This document shows positions 45,178 through 56,239 of a stretch of 64,000 nucleotides of DNA, piece by piece. The notes under the pieces were generated by a model. That model had not been told where the DNA came from. It searched no databases and saw only the letters and a list, made by a program, of their open reading frames with translations. The DNA lies in contig CM022671.1 of NCBI GenBank assembly GCA_012295275.1, positions 36,715,683 through 36,779,682 on the forward strand, read 5' to 3'. The DNA comes from Chrysomallon squamiferum. Taxonomy: Eukaryota > Mollusca > Gastropoda > Neomphalida > Peltospiridae. The position numbers were made by a program, and so were the translations under genes. The first letter of the stretch is position 1; every line of letters begins with the position of its first letter.

Positions 45178-48100
45178 GTGGATTGAAGAAGTTCATTGAC
45201 AGTGGTGACCATGCTGTCAACAGAGACACAGACAAAGTAATGGGTTTTCTGCCATCACAGAGAAACCTGCGAATGACATTTGCATTCCTGCTCATCACAG
45301 CACTGATAGCACTCTTTTACTTTGCCAGTAACAACATTTGGGAAAGTCGCAGTTTCCATTTGACATCATTTTCATCAGACAAAATTTATTCTCACTGGCC
45401 CTTAGTGTCAGTGTCATCTCCTTACAGTCAGGTGAGTACAAACCATTGTTAAATTAATACATGTTCATACATTCAAAATTAACACTGCTCAATTAACATA
45501 TATCTTTACGCATTCAGAACAAATGTATGTTAATAATAATGTACATGTTTACACATTCACAACAAACAAATGTTAGAATAATATACATGTTCATGCATTC
45601 ACAAAATACATTTTTGATTAATATACATGTTTACACATTCACAACAAACAAATGTTAAAATAATATGCATGTCCATGCATTCACAACATGCATGTTTAAT
45701 TAACATAATTCAGAATAAGTGTTTAACATACAACTTCATACATTCTAAACAGAACAGTATTTAATTAACATATATATATAAATTCATAATGTCAAAAAAA
45801 AAAAAAAAAAACCCAGGTGTTCAATTTATATAAAACATTTTATTGTTTGAGAAATGTTTCAATATTTTCATTTTCAGAAATGGCTTAGATCAAGATGTCT
45901 CATAGACAGATTTAGTGAGTTTTCCATTTCTAGTGTTAGCAGCATTGTAGATCAATGGTCCAAGTCAGCAGACTCTGCCTGCAGGTAAACTGTAATGTAA
46001 CCGTTTTGTCAGTCATTTTTATTAAATAAAGCACATGACTTTTTAGATCCATAACACAAGTATGATTATAGATTTTTAAATCACTTGTAATCATGATTAC
46101 CTGTGTGATTGGTGACTTTCAGAACATCTATGTGATTAGTTATATTTACAACACTTATGTGATAAAATTGAATTTTGAATCTTGTTTGATTTGTCAAAAG
46201 TGACATATTGTGTTTGTTACAGAAAACTGTTTACAAAGTTTACGAAAGTGTTTCACATAGAGAAACAGAAGGCTCCTTTGTTGTATCCAGGCCCGTTTCA
46301 GAAAAAAGTGAGAGCTTGGCTTGGCAACAGTGAGACATTATTTCAACAAGCCTTACATCAGGTATGTTGTTTATTACAACTTAGAAATCACTATTTTAAA
46401 TGTTAATTTACCATGTATGTATATATGTTTTTTTTCTATGTAAATCACTATGTTTAAATCATGATATTTAATAAATGTTTGTTTTTTTACTGTGTATATC
46501 ACTAAATTTAATAAATGTTTGTTTTTTTACTATGTATATCACTATATTTAAATCACTATGGTTAATTGTTTTTTACTATCTAAATCTCTGTACTTAGATT
46601 TTGTTTGTGACGTTATATTTAAAAGTTTTAATACTGTTTCTTAAATCTGTACAAAGGTAAACAAAAATATATGCTGATAAACTTACAGGCATTGATTTAA
46701 TAAATAATAATAATAGCTGTAACAATAATAATAATAATAATAATAATTGTTATTTTAGTTCCACTTTGTTACTGGCTAAGGTAGATGTAAAATACAAATA
46801 AAAAAGATGGAAATAGTTTGAAGATATTTAGGCTTTTTATTTAAATGACCTGATTTGTTGTTGTTTAGGAAGTGATACATGTTCTTAATTACTTCACAAG
46901 AGAACATACAGTTTTCAACCCACTCAGAGACAAACGCCCAGTTTCACCTCCCAAAGAACCAGAAATAGAATAGTAAGTAGAGTAAAACACTGATTCTGTT
47001 CATCTAAAAACTAGTTCACAGTGAAATGAAATTTCCAGTAAACAAAATGAACCACTGATAAGAAATTTTGCATTTTTGAGTACCTATATTTCTAACTATG
47101 CTGTAGATACATTATTTGAGAAACAGGCGGGTGAGAGTAGGGACAGTGGCATGTTATATAATTCACTGGTTCATTACTTGATAGTGAGAAAGAGTTTGGT
47201 CTCTTTTTTCATTTTTATTTTTATTATAAATTACGTAATATGCATTGCATTTTGTTTTTTCTTCATAAGAAAAAAATCCATTGATATAAATATACTGTTA
47301 GTACAGATGTCCTGCAGATCACAGACTGTGATAATCTAGTATTGTCTGGAATTAGAAATACATCTCAGGTCAGCCTTCATCTGAACCTTCTTCAGAATGA
47401 ACACAGATATTTTTTGTTATGTTCTAAGATATTAAAATTAGTTTTAAAAGCATTCATTATTCTCTGTAACACTACATCTCATGACTCTATGTAGAAATGG
47501 GGGACATATACTCAGCAAAATAAATTAAGGCTGCTGTTTATTCATTAAGTTCTGGTATAATATGATCTTTACAGTGACTGTTATGTCATAAAAACATGAA
47601 ATTGGTAAATGGCATTACATTTTTTGCAAAATACATGGATGATTCTGTTAATTTGGCATTTATATATTTTTTGTCATTTTTATAATTTTTTATAGTGTGA
47701 ACAGACTGATTTTAGAAAGCAAACGCTCTTGCGACTTTTGTAATTATCAGAAGTAAGTATTCTTTTAAAATTATTACAGTGCATGTTATTTTTTCACAAA
47801 CAAATATAGCATTAAAGAATTATTCCCAAGACTGAAATCAGTAAATTAAATAATAGTCTGTGACCTAGACTCTAAATCTGGAGTTTGATAACAGATTAGT
47901 GAACAGATTAGTGTGATCTTTGAAGTGATCAGACTCAGTTAATGGACATTTTGGCTTTGTACCCTTTTAGAGGCCATCTTTGAAGTCTTCAGATTTGTTT
48001 CTGATTTAGAAGAAATTGGTAACTTTCAACCAAATCTACCTAGGAATATGTATATTGAATTATTTAATTCTGTTTACAATTCTGCATGTCATGATGTATG

Positions 48101-51100
48101 GTTATTAATATTTTGTTTATAATGAGGCAGTATTTCAGAACTTTTTTCAGGATATACCTTCTGCTAATTTTCTTAATTTTACTAAGTCCAATGATAAATA
48201 AAAAATTGTTTATATTAATGACTTTATGGCTGTGCATGCAGTTTCCAACATTTTTGTTTTCATGTTTAGTGTTTTCTATTATTTCTATCTCAGTTTTACA
48301 GCAGAACATACAATGCATCGGTTAGAATCTCAGTTTGCCTTCACCGCTTCAAATGCATTTAAAGTGGACAAGTGGCATGCTCTGTTTGTGTTCAAAACTC
48401 ACCATCCTCACAACTGGAATCTCACTCAGTACATGGACGTCATGAATCTCTCAATGAAGTGGTTTGTTGTTTTCTCTTTTAGCTTGTGATTGTCTGTGTT
48501 CTCTCAGTAAATTCTTTTCAACACCATGTGAGTCTCTCTCTGATGTTAGTCTCACATTGCAACAAGTTTACTATTTTGACAACAGATTTTGTCTGCAGAC
48601 AGTTCACTACAGACACTGTGGCAAATTGACTGAAAACATCCCTTAGAAATCCTCTTTCCTACCATCCTTATACAAAAAGTCAGTTATATCTCACTGAAGA
48701 CCGATACAAAAAACAGTAAACACAGCTGCAACAAAATGAAGTGATGATCTTTATCCAGTCTGTAACAACAATAACAATACAAATTAGCCACATCCAAGTG
48801 TATCTGAAACCATATATACATACACATACATACATTTGTTATTGTAGACTCAGACAAACTCCATTTGGACTAAACTTCACTTAGACAAAACTCCACATGG
48901 ACACAACTCCACTCTTTAAAACAACAAAAGTGGTAACAGATTAAAAATATTATTAATATATATATATATATATATTTTAAATCTATATTAATATATGTGT
49001 ATGTCCACCATTAGTGCTGTTTATGAGATATATTCATTGTTGTCATGCAGGTTTTTGGCAGCCAGTGCACACGACAGCAGTGTGCAGTATCCAGTTATTG
49101 TGTGGGACATTCTTCCTCACGCTGGTGCCAGTCAGGTCCACCCTCATCTACATGGGTTTATAGACCAAAGCAGCTACCAGGGTCAGTAAATAGTCAACAC
49201 TATTTAATGGAGTAAACAGTATCTAAACGCAATAAATAGCATGTAAACATAATAAACAGTACACAAACATAATAAATCATACATAAAAATAGTAAACTGT
49301 GCATAAACACTGTAAACAATCCAAAAAAACATAGTAAACCATGTATATAAATAGTAAACAATGCATAAACGTTGTAAACTGCACATAAAAAAGCAGTAAA
49401 CAATGTGTAAACAGTAAACTGTACAAAGAAATAGTAAACAATGTTTAAACATTGTAAACTACATACAAATAGTAAACAGTATATAAATATTTGTAAACTG
49501 CATAAAAATAGTAAACAGTGTAAACAAAGTAGGTAAAAATTGTAAACAGTATGTAAACAGTATGTAAACTGTACATAAACATAGTAAACATAGAAAAAGT
49601 GTGTAAACATATAGTGTGTAAACCAGGTAATAAGCAGACTGTAAAAAAAATTAGTAAATGCATAAAAAGGTTAACACTTTTGTTGTTGTTTAACATGTTT
49701 ATTATTATTTTTCACAGCTTTGTGTATGTTTGTTGTATTGTAACGTGGTTGTAGGTGTTGTTGAGATGTGGCGTGCTGCTGCTGAAGACTATTATCGAAT
49801 GTCTGGTGACAACTATTTCCAGGACCTCATTCACTTTCACTCGGCTCTTGGACTTGCTGTGCAACATGGAAATGCTGTAGCTTATGCAAGTTTGGTATGT
49901 TTAAGTTTTAACTAAATTTTTCGGTAACATGATTGAAATTTACTCCAAATAAATTACAGTCACCTGCCCTGCACTCACACAACTAGGTTACTGTCAAATG
50001 TTACAGTGTCTTCCTGACAGTTTATTTTCAAATTTTTTCATCTTTTAAGTATTTCATTCAGGTGATACTAGTCTAGGTATATATCACTTTTTAAAATAAT
50101 TCAAACAGATGTTTCTAGACTTGCTATATGTCAGTTTTTAAATATTTCAAGGAGGTGATACTAGACTGTGAATATATCACTTTTTAAAGATTTCAAACAG
50201 GTGATACTAGAGTGGTTTATGTTAGTTTTTAAGTGTTTGATAATCAACAGCCCACAAAGTTTCTCTATATGAAAGATAACAATCAAATTTAGATCAACTG
50301 TATTCTGTTCTTGTTGTTTTTTCAGCTTCCTAAAAAGGACCACGAAGTTGTCATCATCAGTCCAGAAGCTGGGGAAAGTTTCTTTCAACTCATTTTCTTT
50401 GTTCTCAGGGGTATGTGTTACTTGAACCTGTTTCACACTTAAAGCAAAAATGACAACCTATCGTTACTCTCATTGTTGATAATAATCGTGATGCTTTTGT
50501 CACTACCTATGCAGTTGTTAATAATTTCTTACTACCTCTGGATGTATAGGATTGATAATTTTCTTACTGCAATTGAATTATGATTGATAACATTCTGATT
50601 ATAGTTCAGCTTGTGTTATAGAAGAGTAAAATGACTACAAATGAAATGACAGCTTTCATTAGATTTTTTATAATTTATCATTTGTTTCAGCATTCATTGA
50701 TGATTTGAAGAAGTTGTGTATCAGTCTAGGTATTGGGTTACCTCCATTGGTAAGACTAATTTTAATTCATTTAACACTACTAATTTACTACATTGACATT
50801 TTTGTAATAGGATAAAACATTGTTTTTTAAGAAAATAATTTTAAATATACAGGAGGTCTTCGGCCTGCATTGTCTTGACATGAGCCATTTCAACTTTACA
50901 GAGGTAATCCCATAAAAAAAATTAAAAATAACTTTCAACTTGATGCAGTGTAAAATTCAAAAAAACAGATAAACTTCTTTATGAGCACAGTGGAAGAATA
51001 TGCCATCGCAGTGTTTGTTTGGGAGAGGTGGCATTGCTTGTGTCCCAACATATGCACTTTGTGGACCATATATCATTTTGGGGATTGTTTTTATATTTGT

Positions 51101-51870
51101 TTTTTGATTACAGTTTAATTTTTGTCTTTTTTTTTTTTTGTACTATAATTATGTTCTCCCTTTCATTTTCCTATAGCGTAGTTCTTTTTCTTTATATATA
51201 TATGTGTGACTTTAGGGTGTTTTAGGTTAGGTACATGACTTGGGCTATGGTAATTCCAAAATGCATTAATATATATATTAATAATTTTCAAATGATTTAA
51301 AATACATTTTTGTTCCATTTAAATAATTTGCTTGTTAATAAAGCTCCATTCATATTTGTTTAAAATGTTGTTTTATGTACTGGTGAGTTGTTGTATTTCA
51401 GAGAAGTGTCAACGGTCAGATTCCAGCCTATGCTCGTATTGTGACACGAGGAGCTGTGGCTGACATTCGTACTGACATGAGTTCATTTGAGTTATTTTCA
51501 GTAAGTTTTGTACAAAGTGAATCATTTCTTGTTTAACAGTGTGAGAGGATACCTCGAATCTTGTATATGCATCTTGCTACATCTCAGAGTTGTCAGTAGT
51601 AAAAGAGCAGTGACTGGAACATGATATTTTAAAGAGATCTTTTGTTGATAGTAAAAAAGAATAACTTCTGAAAATAAATAATATTTTTTCTTTACAGTTT
51701 ATTCTCCTTTTCTCAGGTTTGTTTTGTCATTTTGAAACATCTGTAAAAAAAAACTATTTTGTTTCACTTCTCTTTTTCTTTATCTGTTTTTTTTTCAGGC
51801 AACAAATGTCAATATTGATCCATGGAAAGTTATAGTGTATGTAAATAATTCTATCAAGAAAAGATCCTAG
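45178..51870 (+). CDS. Type II membrane protein with HIT/GalT-like nucleotidyltransferase domain
   Basis: Thirteen exons in phase: 45178-45431, 45878-45984, 46223-46361, 46869-46972, 47696-47752, 48294-48461, 49051-49181, 49755-49894, 50326-50410, 50691-50749, 50853-50903, 51402-51500, 51799-51870 (TAG). They encode 487 residues; the start codon is in an unresolved upstream exon, probably beyond the microexons at 42.2 and 43.6 kb. A basic N-terminal part (GLKKFIDSGDHAV) precedes one membrane span (MTFAFLLITALIALFYFAS), giving a lumenal or extracellular C-terminus. Key motifs: FNPLRDKRP, SCDFCNY (Cys-x2-Cys), KTHHPHNW, then GASQVHPHLHGFI, whose His-Pro-His-Leu-His matches the HIT/GalT catalytic motif. 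C-terminal YARIVTRGA and SSFELFS are conserved-looking. Known HIT and GalT enzymes transfer or hydrolyse nucleotidyl groups through the middle His. The substrate here is unknown; Golgi or ER location is inference. Confidence 0.72.
45470..45770. repeat. About 40 bp minisatellite
   Basis: About seven units with ACATGTTCATGCATTCACAA and CAAACAAATGTTA, just after the exon ending at 45431. Confidence 0.82.
49051..49181 (+). other. HIT-motif exon
   Basis: Encodes VIVWDILPHAGASQVHPHLH then GFI. The His-x-His-x-His array (HPHLH) preceded by Gly-Ala-Ser-Gln parallels the GASxxHxHxQ and HxHxH signatures of GalT, Ap4A phosphorylase and HIT enzymes. Confidence 0.7.
49190..49655. repeat. Degenerate AGTAAAC(N)CATAAA repeat
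   Basis: Units of roughly 20-35 bp built on GTAAACAGTGCATAAACA in the intron after 49181. The long minus-strand Tyr/Phe-rich ORFs are artefacts of it. Confidence 0.83.
50040..50230. repeat. About 48 bp minisatellite
   Basis: Four units of ATTTCAAACAGGTGATACTA continuing GAC-TG-ATATATCACTTTTTA. Confidence 0.8.
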
Positions 51871-52129
51871 CATCTGGATATGTGGAAGTAGTTTAAACAA
51901 ACTTGTGTCACAATTGTGGAGAGAAGAAAATGTTACTTTACAGTAGTGAATGAAAAAAGGGAAACCTGGCATATCTAGAATACAGTGGTTTTCTGAATTC
52001 CAAGAGATTATTTAACATTATATTACTATTTTGTTGTTGTTATTTATAATAGTATATTCTTTATTTATTTATATTATTGAAAACAGTAAAACTTCTAGCA
52101 TTGTTTAGTGCTTTATGCAAAAAGGTGTT

Positions 52130-53050
52130 TCACACAACAGATTTCTGTGTATGAAAAATAAAACCATATTTTCTCAGTGCAGAAAATAACACTAGACTCT
52201 GTATAAAAAAAAATATGTGAATTCTCTGTTGTCAAAAAATAATTACATCTTTCTCTAAATAAAACAGATTTCCCTACATGAAAAAGTACACAGATTTTTA
52301 CACACAAAAGATAAATCTATAGATTTCCTTCTATAGAAAAATAAACATACATGTGATTTCAATTTCTTTCTATCAAGAATAACACAACACAGATTTCAAT
52401 TTCTTTCTATAAAAATAGCACACACAGATTTCTGAATTCCTTCTATAAGAAATAACACAGGTGTAAAAATTAACTGTAATGAAAGATACCACAATATAGA
52501 CTTTAATATATGAATAATAACACAACACCGATTTTACTGTGTGAAAGATAACACAAATTTTACTGTGAAAAATATCAAATTTTACTATATGAAAAATAAC
52601 AAATTTTGCTGCAAAAATAACAAATTTTACTATATGAAATATAACAAATTTTTCTATATTAAAGGTACAACAACACAACTCACCATTTTATATGAAACAT
52701 AACACAACACAGATCTCGCTATATGAAATATAACAACAAATCTTGCTATATGAAAGATAAAACAGATCTCACTATATGAAAGAACACTACACAAATCTTG
52801 GTATATGAAAGAAATAATACAACACAGATCTTGCTGTATGAAAGAAAACAACACAGGTCTCACTATATGAAAGAACACAACACAGATCTCACTATATGAA
52901 AGAACAACACAGATATCACTATATGAAAGATACAATCTTGCTATATGAAAAATTAGACAATACAGATCTTGCTATATGAAAGATGTAACAACAGATCTCG
53001 CTGTATGAAAGATAACACAGATCTCACTATAAAGATAACACAAAACCCGA
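52130..53050. repeat. 0.9 kb minisatellite downstream of the HIT-like gene
   Basis: About thirty units of 22-35 bp on AACACAGATCTCACTATATG AAAGAT. It begins near the gene's first AATAAA (52157-52162), so it probably lies in or right after the 3' UTR. Overlapping minus-strand ORFs are artefacts. Confidence 0.88.
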
Positions 53051-54238
53051 GATACTATTATGGTGTTTGGATGGTTTGCAGATGTACTTGAAATTGTACA
53101 TTTAAGGTTCATATTTTATTTATTTTGTTGTTGTTTTTTCTGTAATTTCTGTATTTATTTTTTTTGTAATTATAATGTTTACCAGCATATGATTGTTACC
53201 TTTTCATTCTCACAATATAGTTGTTTCTTTTGTAATTAAAAATCAGCAATGTAAGTACAGTGGGAAAAGAAATATTTAAAAATAGAAAACGTTAGTGGAA
53301 AACAAATACTGAAATGTTTAAATATAGAAAATCTTAGTGGAAAAGAAACACTGAAATATTTATGTTTCAATGGAAAAGTAACACTGAAATGAATAGCTTG
53401 ATCTGAAGAAGGCCATTATAAAATAATTTGTAGGATTTAACAGCAGTGCCTTGTGAAAAAAATAAATAAAATATAAAATTGTGTTCTTTAGACAATGTCC
53501 TATACAATAATAAATAATTCGATCTCACTTATAAAACCAATTTTAAAAAGATTCTAAAATATAATTTTTGTAATGACTTAATATAGAAAAATATGCAATA
53601 AAGATCTGCAATACTTATATTTGTGTTTTTATGATTTCTTAAAGATTTTCAGAAACTGCATAGCAGTATTTATAATTATGTAGATACCTATAATAGATTA
53701 ATATAAAATGTTTTTACAATTTGGAAAATTGTTTAATTTTATTTTACATGTCATTACAGTGAACATGCAGAGCTAAATTTTTGATTCAAGGTCATGTCAT
53801 CCACAAAGTCAATTTCAGTATCAAAATAAAGGTCATAAGTTCTCCTTTCAAATTATCCCTCTATAAAAATAATAACATTTTTGGAATCATTGTTAATTCA
53901 CCTTCTTTGAAAAACCCTTTTCAACAACAATGACCGATTGGTTGCTTAACTATGGTCAAAAGTGGAAGAACCATATCTTGGAAACTATCGGATCATCGTT
54001 CAATGCTAATGATTTTATTACACTAAGTGATGATAAAGATATGTGAATATTCGTGAAGTAAGAATAAAAATTAAAAAAATAATAATAATTTTGAAAAAAT
54101 CCAGTTAAATGTATATTTATTTTATTAATATACAAAACAGCTATATACAAGATATAGAAATATAAATATTTTACAAACATTAGCACAAGTTCAGCACTAG
54201 AAAGCGTCACACAGGTTATCAGTTTACCAGTTTATAAA
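53051..54238. other. Convergent intergenic space
   Basis: AT-rich, no coding sequence seen. On the minus strand AATAAA occurs at 54116-54121 and 54121-54126, about 115 bases past the homeobox stop, and is the likely poly(A) signal of that gene. Confidence 0.5.
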
Positions 54239-55762
54239 TCATTTGCCGTTTTCGTCATCAGAAGATGTGCTGACGTTAATGCTGACTGTTTCGAAACTAG
54301 AACCAGAGCTGTTTTTTACGTCTGCTTGTCGACTTTCAGAACCTGACCAATCAGAAAGATCGAGTGGTGCCATCTTGAGATTAACGTTTATGGAGGAGAT
54401 ATCTGATTTGGTGTAAGCTACCTGGGGGTTGTTCGGTCTGTTATGCACTACGTCAGGAAATGGAAACATCGTCTTCAGCGGGGTACTCACTGTACTGAAC
54501 GTGGGTGTTACAGGCGAATCAAAAAATTTTGTGAAGTTAGGGCTTGTTGGTGACCAGAGAGGCGAATTTGGGCTGCTCGAGAATCCGGCGAGGTCGTGAT
54601 ACTGTGTGGCAGGATAAACCACGCCGTACCCGAACATGTACCCTGGGTAATTCAGCGGCAAAGTAATCTGATTGTCGTGGGGTTTAAATATAGGCAGTGG
54701 CTCAGATTTCATGGATATTATTTTTGATGGAGAATTTGGTCTAGCTGCAGGTTTTTCATGTCTGGGAATGGCTGTGCCCTTGTTACGCCGGAGACGTGAT
54801 CGTCTGTTTTGAAACCAAACCTAAATGATGACAATTACAAAATAATTATAATTCAGAAAATATAAAGTAATATATGGTTATGTGTAAATAGTTGAAATGT
54901 AAACTATATAAGTGGATGGAAGGTAATAATAGTATAGATATTAATATTCCTATTTATTTATTTATTTATTTATTTACTCAGATTATTATTGTTTTATATA
55001 ACAAAAATTGTTGGTGGGGGGGGGGAATTTTTCGGGCACCATTATTTGCCTGCTGGTATCGTTGTGTCGACCATAGCTAAGAGTTGCATTCATAACAATA
55101 TAAATATTCAACAAAACTTTATGAACACTGGCCTTTGACAAATAATATAAACATTTAAAACTATGTTAATACCTGAATTCTGGCCTCTGTGACGTGCACA
55201 GTCTCTGCGAGTTGCTCTCGCTGGTTAATATCTGGGTACTGGTTCAACTGAAACGATTCTTCCAACGTCTTCAGTGCAGAGTCATTGAACAGAGTCCGAT
55301 TACGACGCTGTCTGTGACGTGGTGGATCGTCGACATTGTTACTGATGTCTGCTGAAATATTTAGATAATTATATGATTACTTTAACAGAATAGCCACACT
55401 AAAAACAACTCAATCTCTCTAGCTGAGTAAGAACAGTATATATAGTTTAAATTTTTAAAAAAATTTATTATTGTATTTACGGATTAAAGACCGATATACT
55501 AAATAGTTATAAATGGTCCAGGTTGGTGACTGTTAATTAAAATAAATAAATCACAAAATCGCATCCAACATTTGTAATATATGTAATTTGTTTTGTTTCT
55601 CTATGCTTTTTTGTTTTGTTTTATTTGTTTGTTGTTGCTTTTGTTGTTATTGCTTTTTTGGTTGTTGTTTATTTGTGTGTTTTTTCAAATAGTTTCTAAA
55701 ATATTTAATTAAAAAATAAAATAGCAGAATAGGATTTATATTAGAAAAATATAAAAGTAAAA

Positions 55763-55806
<44 letters not shown>

Positions 55807-55949
55807 AATAATACAAAATTATAATACAAAACGTATAGAAGTGATAATGATGTATAAGTAACTAAAGAGCTGCAGACAGACAGTGTAAGAGACTCACCAT
55901 CGTTTATACCAAGAATGGATGCTACCGAATGATTGGTTTTCGTTGCCAT
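54239..55949 (-). CDS. PRD-like homeobox transcription factor with octapeptide
   Basis: Three exons in phase: 55898-55949 (ATG), 55173-55351, 54239-54820 (TGA), 270 residues. Residues 7-15 read HSVASILGI, an octapeptide/eh1-like Groucho-binding motif. The homeodomain follows a short linker: RQRRNRTLFNDSALKTLEES, then FQLNQYPDINQREQLAETVH, then VTEARIQVWFQNRRSRLRRN. Arg5, Phe8, Leu16, Phe20, Trp48, Phe49, Asn51 and Arg53 are present, with Gln at position 50. YPDI and TEARIQVWFQNRR mark it as PRD-class. No paired domain is encoded. The intron after RIQ (46/47 boundary) is the usual PRD-class position. The C-terminus (about 180 residues) is Pro/Ser-rich with PNSPLWSPTSPNF and ends in an acidic serine tail, probably a regulatory region. 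It does not match a named PRD-like family I can identify, so it may be lineage-specific. Confidence 0.88.
55173..55351 (-). other. Homeodomain exon (helices 1-2)
   Basis: Carries homeodomain positions 1-46. Recognition helix starts at VWFQNRR on the next exon (54239-54820). Donor and acceptor are consensus and phase 0. Confidence 0.88.
55760..55815. repeat. (AAAT)n microsatellite in homeobox intron
   Basis: Pure AAAT run then ATAATAATA in intron 1. Confidence 0.9.
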
Positions 55950-56028
55950 AGTTATCTTGAAGACGTCCCACAGATAATACTGGTTTACAGGTTAAGAGTT
56001 ATTTGTGATGTGAGCGACAGTTCACGGA

Positions 56029-56036
56029 ATTTATAA
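56029..56036 (-). promoter_or_regulatory. TATA box candidate of the homeobox gene
   Basis: TTATAAAT on the minus strand about 80 bases upstream of the ATG, placing a start site near 56000 and a 5' leader of about 50 bases. Confidence 0.5.
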
Positions 56037-56190
56037 CCAGACACAAATTTAAGTTCCACGTATCTACTGAAAGATCAAAAGGACAACTTGATTTCAAGTG
56101 AAAGATTAAAGAACACTGCAATTCAAAGTCAATCTGCTGAGAGACGCGTAAACAAAAAGATGCCATGCTAATGACAAAGAAAACAGCGAT

Positions 56191-56237
56191 TTAGAGAATT
56201 ACTCTCAAGGTGTGATTAATTAGAGAATTACTCTCAA
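56191..56237. promoter_or_regulatory. Duplicated 18 bp TAAT-containing element upstream of homeobox gene
   Basis: TTAGAGAATTACTCTCAA occurs at 56191-56208 and again at 56220-56237, 29 bases apart. The core GAGAATTACTCTC is nearly palindromic and GATTAATTAG joins the copies. Homeodomain-type TAAT sites; autoregulation is only a guess. Confidence 0.4.
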
Positions 56238-56239
56238 AC

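Noticed and set aside
49200-49696. Tyr/Phe-rich minus-strand ORFs up to 136 codons
   Set aside because: Produced by the AGTAAAC repeat between two solid plus-strand exons.
52113-52935. Ile/Phe/Cys-rich minus-strand ORFs
   Set aside because: Translate the tandem array downstream of the HIT-like gene.
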